Origin: Nodularia spumigena CCY9414 | GTDB lineage: Bacteria; Cyanobacteriota; Cyanobacteriia; Cyanobacteriales; Nostocaceae | Direction: 5' to 3' | Assembly (NCBI RefSeq): GCF_000340565.2 | Contig: NZ_CP007203.1 | Span: 4,078,513 to 4,142,512, forward strand | Length of the DNA: 64,000 nt | In this document: piece by piece, positions 58,652-64,000 of the stretch | How positions within the stretch are numbered: position 1 is the first letter of the stretch | Layout: each line of letters starts with the position of its first letter | Made by a program: the position numbers and the translations under genes | Notes under the pieces: model-generated | What the model saw: only the letters and a program-made list of their open reading frames with translations | Databases searched by the model: none | Told to the model about the DNA's origin: nothing

Positions 58652-58801
58652 TAAGGGACTTCCAAGAAATAAATTATCCGGATTAACGTTAGCGTAGCTT
58701 GCCGAAGGCTACCACAGAGGCGCAGAGGACACAGAGTAATCAGGGTTTGAGAGATTTTTTACGTTAGGTGGTTGAGTATTTTTTTATTTGGAAGTCCCTA
58801 A
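58652..58801. mobile_element. MITE, TTAGGGACTTCC family, inside the PIN gene
   Basis: 150 bp between taagggacttcc (58652-58663, one mismatch) and GGAAGTCCCTAA (58790-58801). It is in reverse orientation relative to 42838-42964 (accacagaggcgcagaggacac inside). Confidence 0.82.
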
Positions 58802-59025
58802 CTTCACCGTTAAACATCTTTGAGAAAAACGCTCAATATCCAAATAAATCAATACTTCTATACTCAGGTTTAAACGTAACTATTTTAACTATTTTATCGT
58901 TATTTGCGTATTTATATTGAGAAAAAAGCGGGTTTATATTTCAAGAGTAAGAAAATAATTATACTTAACTACTTGCGTTGGATTTCTCCTAATTGCGATC
59001 GCCAACCTACTCCTGATCAAAATAC
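58802..59025. other. Short non-coding spacer
   Basis: AT-rich, no gene seen. It separates the broken PIN gene from the ATPase gene on the other strand. Confidence 0.4.
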
Positions 59026-60582
59026 TCACGCCCGAATCACAGTAATCCGACGTTGATTTTCCGTCACCACAACCTGAGTTGATAAACGTTCTTCCATTGG
59101 TAGGGCATTTTTACGCCTATCAAACACAAATAACCAACCAAAATCTAACCCCAAACGCCCTAAATAGGATTCTAATTGCTCAATACCCTGAGTTTGGGGG
59201 TCACGCTTTTTCTCCCGCCATACCTTTAACTCAATACCTAAAATTACATCTTTATAACGCAGACATAAATCCATTCTGTCACTACCAATTGCATATTCCC
59301 GTTCCAGAGTTCCACCACCGTTAATAACACGATGCAAGAAAGCCATTAATACTATGTGGGGAGCAATTTCATGATAGCCAGTGCTACCTAATAACGGTTC
59401 TCCGTGCTGTCGCCAAAACTTGAGAAATGCTGCAAGTAACGCATCTATATTTAACTCCCCTTCCAGGGTTAACCAAGTTGGTGCAATCCTTGGTAGAGAA
59501 GCCATTGGTGTCACCGTTAACACCCTGGGTAAAACCTCCCGATAAATGGGATTAGCAATGGTTAATCCACCCTGGGGGTGCATTTTACACAAACCCAAAT
59601 CAATCACAAATTGAATATCATCATTGGGTATATCCCCCAATTCCAAACCCGCTAACATCGGCTCGATAATCGCTTTTATTCTTGGTTCTCTTAAGCGTTC
59701 AGCTAAACTATCCAAGTGAGTATCTTGACGAGCAATTAATATTTCCTTTGCCTGTAAAATATGTTCTTTGGTAATAGCAATATTTCTATCTTTAACCATT
59801 TTTCCCACAACTTCTCTAGCAATAGCATTCACTAACCAAGGTTGTCCCTGAGTTAAATCAAAAGCTGTTTCTGTGGCTTCTTTTGTGAAAATTTGTCCTG
59901 TTTCTTCTGTATGTTGTTGATATAGTTCTGCAACTTCCTCGGCATTAAAATTTCTCAGAGTAATGGAAGTGACTTTAATATTAAAAGGACTGGATGTGTT
60001 TAATCTGTCACTACCACCGGATGCTACCTTATAATCTCGCACATCCCGTAAACCAATTAATCCCACCGATGAGGGAAAATTTTCTGGACGGTTGGGAAAA
60101 CCATCTCGTAATTGCCTTAATATCGAAATTAGAGTTTCATCTTGCAAAGAATCAATTTCATCAATAAATACTACCAAAGGTCGGGGTGAAGCTTTTGCCC
60201 AAACTTGCAAAAAAGCCCTAATTCTTTGTCCTGGCTCTTCCTTTTCCCATTGCTTCACAGGTGGTTGCAATTCATCGGGTAATCGGATGGCAATTGTATT
60301 ATACCAAGTTCCCAAAATCGCTAATTCTGCTGCACCTGGGTCATGATTAAAAGCGCTTCCTACTTCCACTGATACCATTACTGCTGCATAACTTCCTGTG
60401 GCGGTAAGTTGCTGTGCTAGGGATAACATTGCGGTGGTTTTCCCTGTTTGTCGTGGTGCGTGAAGGACAAAATAACTACGCTGTTGAATTAGCTCCTCCA
60501 AATCTGGTAATCGTATTGTTGGAGATAGCATATAGTGGATATCGTCTTCACACGGACCTGCAATATTAAACCAGTGAGTCAT
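59026..60582 (-). CDS. AAA-like ATPase with C-terminal PD-(D/E)XK nuclease domain
   Basis: 518 residues from the ATG at 60582; the frame is open 48 codons further but with no family features. FNIAGPCEDDIHYMLSPTIRLPDLEELI precedes Walker A (APRQTGKTT), then VVFIDEIDSLQ (Walker B). The C-terminus has GSDRMDLCLRYKD and ILGIELKVWREKK, the D...ExK of PD-(D/E)XK nucleases. Such AAA_35-like proteins are plentiful in cyanobacteria; role unknown, possibly defence. Its stop is 224 bp from the MITE. Confidence 0.82.
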   Translation of the reverse strand: MTHWFNIAGPCEDDIHYMLSPTIRLPDLEELIQQRSYFVLHAPRQTGKTTAMLSLAQQLTATGSYAAVMVSVEVGSAFNHDPGAAELAILGTWYNTIAIRLPDELQPPVKQWEKEEPGQRIRAFLQVWAKASPRPLVVFIDEIDSLQDETLISILRQLRDGFPNRPENFPSSVGLIGLRDVRDYKVASGGSDRLNTSSPFNIKVTSITLRNFNAEEVAELYQQHTEETGQIFTKEATETAFDLTQGQPWLVNAIAREVVGKMVKDRNIAITKEHILQAKEILIARQDTHLDSLAERLREPRIKAIIEPMLAGLELGDIPNDDIQFVIDLGLCKMHPQGGLTIANPIYREVLPRVLTVTPMASLPRIAPTWLTLEGELNIDALLAAFLKFWRQHGEPLLGSTGYHEIAPHIVLMAFLHRVINGGGTLEREYAIGSDRMDLCLRYKDVILGIELKVWREKKRDPQTQGIEQLESYLGRLGLDFGWLFVFDRRKNALPMEERLSTQVVVTENQRRITVIRA

Positions 60583-60815
60583 GATGATTTTGGCAGTTAG
60601 CGGACACTTTGAGTTTAGACGATTTTGGGGTTGGGGGAGGCAATGTAGGGAAGAATTAGGTAATGTCTCAGAAAACCAAATAACTTTTAGCAGAGAAAAA
60701 TCAAGGGATTGACTGCTAGATACCACTTCAGAATCTCCTGATTTAAGGAAACGCTAGGGAATCATTGCACATATCCTGACAAATCCTGACTATATAAGCA
60801 ATTCCGTAATTTATC

Positions 60816-60829
60816 ACCATATAACTGCT
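60816..60829. repeat. Core repeat of the hupL element (5' side)
   Basis: ACCATATAACTGCT; extended on the coding strand it reads CACAGCAGTTATATGG, exactly the 16-bp repeat of the Anabaena 7120 hupL element. Confidence 0.93.
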
Positions 60830-61327
60830 GTGAGGCCATTGTCCCCCTAAAAGGGCATAGATTTCTACAGGTTTGGCAGAAATTGTCACACCGATTTCGT
60901 AAGACTTGCCAGTGTAAGCCGCAAACCTGCGACAAGCTTCTTCATAGTGGCGACTACGACGGTATTTTTTATTAGTTAAGTCAATAGCGAACAGTCCATA
61001 AAAATAGCGGGGAATACTTTGCATTGTTTCGACAATTTGACCCAAATTTCTCGCCAAAATTGCATTGCGAGGAACTTCTGTACCCCAAAGTGTATCTAAT
61101 GCCCAAGATGCACTGGTAAGATGAGAACCACCGCAGATACCACAAATCCGGGGTGTGACAATTAATCCGGCTTGGGGGTCTTTACCTCGGAGAATAATTT
61201 CAAATCCGCGAAACAGTTCCGCGTGTGTCCAAGCGTTAACTACTCGCCCATTATCGATATCGACGCGCACATCTAAATCGCCCTCGACTCTACCAACGGG
61301 CGAAATATCTAGTGTTTGAATTGTCAT
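60816..61327 (-). CDS. hupL: HupL uptake hydrogenase large subunit, 5' part
   Basis: Codons 1-170, MTIQTLDISPVGRVEGDLDV to HSSYM. The N-terminal nickel ligands are in RICGICGG. Without excision the frame runs on into element DNA and stops at 60743. hupS lies 204 bp upstream; that gap has a gtagggtgcgttacag/taacacaccctac inverted segment and part of a tgtgcctctgtgg repeat. Confidence 0.96.
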
Positions 61328-61531
61328 TCTCCTCTCCTCTCTTTTAATTAATTAGTAGGGTGCGTTACAGACATTTCTCCTCATGCACCTAAAATCAGAA
61401 TTGGTGCCGTACTCTCCTGGATAACACACCCTACCTGTACAGAACGGCATAATCAGACTTACACAAAAAACCACTCAAATTCTCATAACTCTGTGTACTC
61501 TGTGCCTCTGTGGTTTGTTTCTTCCTGACTT

Positions 61532-62494
61532 CTAAACCGTGAAAAAGTCTTCTTCTGCCCAAGCTGGTGCTGCAACTTTAGCGACCATTGTCAATACGGC
61601 GTAGTCTTTTTGTTTGACTCCTGGCGGTAATTCTTTGGGAACCCCCATCACTGTTTGGGTTTTAAATACGGTTCCAGGCTGGAGGTCAAAGAAGGGAAAT
61701 TCTGGTTCTGTACAGCCTAAACAAGGCATCCCCACACGAGTTTTGGAGGAAACACGGTTCCATAAAATGCGGTTGCAGGATGAGTGTGTCATGGGACCAC
61801 GACAACCTAAGTCATAAAATAGGCAACCTTTACGTTGACCAAATTCGCCGGTTGAGGCTTTGTAGGCAAAGTGAATGTTACGGGTACAGCCTGTTTGGGT
61901 GTATGTGTTGAAGAAGGTTTGAGGACGTTGTAGTTCGTCTAGGGCGATGTCGGCTATGCGTCCAGTGGCGATCGCTACTAATATCTGCGTAATCCAATCA
62001 GGATGGGCGGGACATCCGGGAATGTTGATTACAGGTAAGCCGGCTTTGGAAACAAAGTCTTTGCCTAAAAAGCCGCCTTTTTCACGCTTGAGAAATTGTA
62101 AACCTTGTGACTCGCTGGGGTTGGGTGACATGGCTGGGATTCCGCCCCAGGTTGCACAGTCTCCCACGGCGACAATAAATTTAGCCGCTTGGGATAAGTC
62201 TGTTAACCAATCTTTCATCGGGCGATCGGCAAACCGATTCCATTCGCCGGTGCCGTTGGGGGCATTTACAACGCTGCCTTCAAAGACTAAGATATCTAGA
62301 GGTATTTTGCCTGAAATGCAATCCCGGAGGAGGGTTTGCAGGTCGTCACCCATTTCCAATCCCAAGGAGGGATGCCAAAGTACCTTGATGCCAAAGTCGG
62401 CAATAAGATCGCACACCGTCGGTTCTTCGGCGTTGAGAAATGACATGGTGTTCCCTGAACACGCACCACCTTGCAGCCATAGTACGTTAGTCAT
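61532..62494 (-). CDS. hupS: HupS uptake hydrogenase small subunit
   Basis: 320 residues with no Tat signal, as in other cyanobacteria. LWLQGGACSGNTMSF holds the first cluster ligands, INIPGCPAHPDW and the C-terminal GMPCLGCTEPEFPFF region the others. It passes electrons from the HupL site. First gene of the hupSL operon; uninterrupted. Confidence 0.96.
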   Translation of the reverse strand: MTNVLWLQGGACSGNTMSFLNAEEPTVCDLIADFGIKVLWHPSLGLEMGDDLQTLLRDCISGKIPLDILVFEGSVVNAPNGTGEWNRFADRPMKDWLTDLSQAAKFIVAVGDCATWGGIPAMSPNPSESQGLQFLKREKGGFLGKDFVSKAGLPVINIPGCPAHPDWITQILVAIATGRIADIALDELQRPQTFFNTYTQTGCTRNIHFAYKASTGEFGQRKGCLFYDLGCRGPMTHSSCNRILWNRVSSKTRVGMPCLGCTEPEFPFFDLQPGTVFKTQTVMGVPKELPPGVKQKDYAVLTMVAKVAAPAWAEEDFFTV

Positions 62495-62867
62495 TAGCTA
62501 CACGCTTATCTATTGTTGATCATGCCAGTTTTGGGTGATCAGGATTGTAGAGTATCACCTGTTTACCAATACTTATTTATTAATATAATCTAAGTTTTTA
62601 CATAATGATTTTTCATTAAATAAAAATTAATTATTTAAGTAAGTTGGTAGGAAACAAAATTAATACTCACAATCAGCAACGGCAAAATAGCTGTTAAATA
62701 TTTTATGTGTTTAAAGCTGACATTAATATTAGCAATTTCCCCCTAGAATTTGAGAAATAGATTGTTCTATAGTAAAAAAATTGATAGATAGACGCGATGA
62801 ATTGCGTCTCTAGAAGGGTATGGGATTCAAAATCTGCGTAAATCCGCTTAGTTAATAAACCCACTTG
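62495..62867 (-). promoter_or_regulatory. hupSL upstream region
   Basis: 373 bp between divergent hupS and the TPR gene. On the minus strand a GTA-N9-TAC (gtaaacaggtgatac, about 62549-62563) is one base longer than the NtcA consensus. No other box is clear. Confidence 0.4.
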
Positions 62868-63896
62868 ATGGGCGTTGACAAAATCAAGGCAGTTATGAAC
62901 CCCAGCATTACAGATTCAGCAGTAAAGGCGGCGATAGCGCAAGCGCTGACTTGTCAGTTCGCAGCTATCAAATCAGAGTCAGCCACAGCAGCAGAAAAAA
63001 TCGAGATGCTGATCGAAATGGCACAAGGCTTTCATAAACAGCCTAAAACCGCCCAAGATTTGCGGAACGCAGTGGGGCTATATTACCGGGCATATCAGAT
63101 GTGTGGTGAGGAGTACGCCCTATTGAAAGCCCGCGCCTTGGTGGGGATGGCAGGCACGTTACAGAGTATTCCTGATGAAGGTTCCCAACTGCTGCTGCAA
63201 GCGAAAGCCAGTTATGAAGAGGCTTTGCCAATTTTACAACAATTAGCTTTGCCCGAAGAATTAGCAGAGGCACAGATGAATTTTGGGTTGGTGTTACAGT
63301 CGCTGGTAGGATTCAATCAGGCAAGAATGACGGACAGCATTAAAGCTTATCACGAGGCTTTGCAGGTATTTACCTGGGAGGATTACCCACAAGAATACGC
63401 GATTTTATACAATAATATTGCGATCGCCTACCTTTCCATGCCCATGTCATCAGAACGGGAATACTTGCGTCAAGGTTTAGCCGTGCAGTCCTTTGAAGTG
63501 GCATTAAAGCATATTAACTTAATTGACCATCCCAGGGAATATGCGATGTTACAGAACAACTTGGGTAATGCGTTGCAATATTTAGTAAGTTCCCATCCTG
63601 TAGATAATAACTTACGAGCGATCGCAGCTTATGACGAAGCCTTAAAAGTGCGTAATTCCAGAGACACACCATTAGAATATGCTAACACCATATCTAACAA
63701 AGCCAACGCCTTATTCAACTTACCCGACGACCTCGAAAAACCAGAAGCTGGTAATCCTAAAAATCTGTTAAAAGCATATACCTACTATCAAGAAGCCTGG
63801 GGAATATTTACCCAAAATCAGCAAACAGCACAAGCAGAAGCCGTCGCCCAAGCCATACAAGATGTAGAAGTAGAAATGCGAGTAGGTATGGATTAA
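62868..63896 (+). CDS. TPR-repeat protein
   Basis: 342 residues from the ATG at 62868. Helical repeats: DLRNAVGLYYRAYQMCGEEY, ASYEEALPILQQLALPEELAEAQMNFG and later YAILYNNIAIAYLSM, YAMLQNNLGNALQYL. It is an irregular TPR solenoid of the type near CHAT or bacterial transcription-activation proteins. No signal. The next gene starts 33 bp later, so they may be one operon. Confidence 0.8.
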   Translation: MGVDKIKAVMNPSITDSAVKAAIAQALTCQFAAIKSESATAAEKIEMLIEMAQGFHKQPKTAQDLRNAVGLYYRAYQMCGEEYALLKARALVGMAGTLQSIPDEGSQLLLQAKASYEEALPILQQLALPEELAEAQMNFGLVLQSLVGFNQARMTDSIKAYHEALQVFTWEDYPQEYAILYNNIAIAYLSMPMSSEREYLRQGLAVQSFEVALKHINLIDHPREYAMLQNNLGNALQYLVSSHPVDNNLRAIAAYDEALKVRNSRDTPLEYANTISNKANALFNLPDDLEKPEAGNPKNLLKAYTYYQEAWGIFTQNQQTAQAEAVAQAIQDVEVEMRVGMD

Positions 63897-63928
63897 CCTT
63901 GCATTTTTCCCCTCATTTCACAACCACC

Positions 63929-64000
63929 ATGACAGACATTTTGAACAACCCAGAAATCAGAGATTTTTTCACAAGTTTACTAGCAGGTGAATTGAACATC
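63929..64000 (+). CDS. Start of an unidentified gene (runs off window)
   Basis: An ATG at 63929 opens MTDILNNPEIRDFFTSLLAGELNI to the window end. Too short to name. It is 33 bp after the TPR gene on the same strand. Confidence 0.5.
   Translation, partial: MTDILNNPEIRDFFTSLLAGELNI

Larger units (their letters stand above)
53267..60815. mobile_element. hupL excision element (7,549 bp)
   Basis: It lies between the hupL repeats. In order: xisC, an HNH endonuclease gene, a C5-methyltransferase gene, two small unknown genes, an antitoxin gene, a broken PIN toxin with a MITE, and an AAA ATPase-nuclease gene on the other strand. Excision restores hupL. XisC-dependent excision is established for the 7120 element. 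Confidence 0.95.

Noticed and set aside
61614-62519. Plus-strand ORFs opposite hupS
   Set aside because: Shadow frames of a well-conserved gene.
62549-62563. NtcA site upstream of hupS
   Set aside because: The spacing is GTA-N9-TAC, not GTA-N8-TAC, and no matching -10 box is evident at the right distance.

Overview
The window comes from a filamentous, heterocyst-forming cyanobacterium, most likely Nostoc or a close relative. HIP1 octamers (GCGATCGC) are scattered throughout, the nif cluster has the heterocystous gene order, a cyanoglobin gene (glbN) lies between nifU and nifH as reported for Nostoc commune, there is an uptake hydrogenase (hupSL), and a 55-residue ORF ends in the RGSGR pentapeptide of the PatS/PatX pattern regulators.

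Layout. 1-9973: a secreted TPR protein with seven near-identical 120-bp repeats, a Uma2 protein, an AbiL-like pair (AAA ATPase plus RloB), a PIN/UPF0175 toxin-antitoxin pair, a long TPR protein, the patX candidate, and CYTH, VOC and RbgA-type GTPase genes. 10114-13395 (minus): nifT, nifZ, nifV, then two small nif-associated genes and nifP (serine acetyltransferase). 14303-18008: a methyltransferase-HIT fusion, a HicB protein, a Ser/Thr kinase and a quinone oxidoreductase. 19231-45404 (plus): nifB, fdxN, nifS, nifU, glbN, nifH, nifD, nifK, a Mo-nitrogenase-associated gene, nifE, nifN, nifX, a DUF269 gene, a CCE_0567 gene, nifW, hesA, hesB, fdxH. 45476-51731: a GluR0-like channel, a methyltransferase, a DUF1636 gene behind a cobalamin riboswitch, an ankyrin protein, a decayed SagB-type nitroreductase and hupW. 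52183-62494 (minus): hupL and hupS. The window ends in a TPR gene and the start of another gene.

The main feature is that three structural genes are each cut in two by a different element. nifH carries a 5,173-bp element with an 8-bp core repeat. nifD carries a 4,340-bp element with a 7-bp perfect core inside a 10/11 match to the known nifD repeat. hupL carries a 7,549-bp element with a 14-bp core. Joining the halves across the repeats restores full-length NifH (293 aa), NifD (500 aa) and HupL (531 aa) in frame. Each element has its own XisA/XisC-family recombinase, always next to the 3' half of the host gene and transcribed against it. fdxN is uninterrupted. The nifH element carries a one-polypeptide methyltransferase-Mrr nuclease. 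The hupL element carries an HNH endonuclease and C5-methyltransferase pair, a decayed toxin-antitoxin pair and an AAA ATPase-nuclease. This suggests that the developmentally excised elements double as selfish or defensive islands in vegetative cells.

Regulation. The upstream regions of nifP (minus) and nifB (plus) share a C-rich box, ACTAGCACCCCTACCC, and several GAGTACA repeats in the same orientation relative to their genes, suggesting common nif control. The intergenic space is rich in small inverted-repeat elements of several families, some nested, one interrupting a toxin gene.
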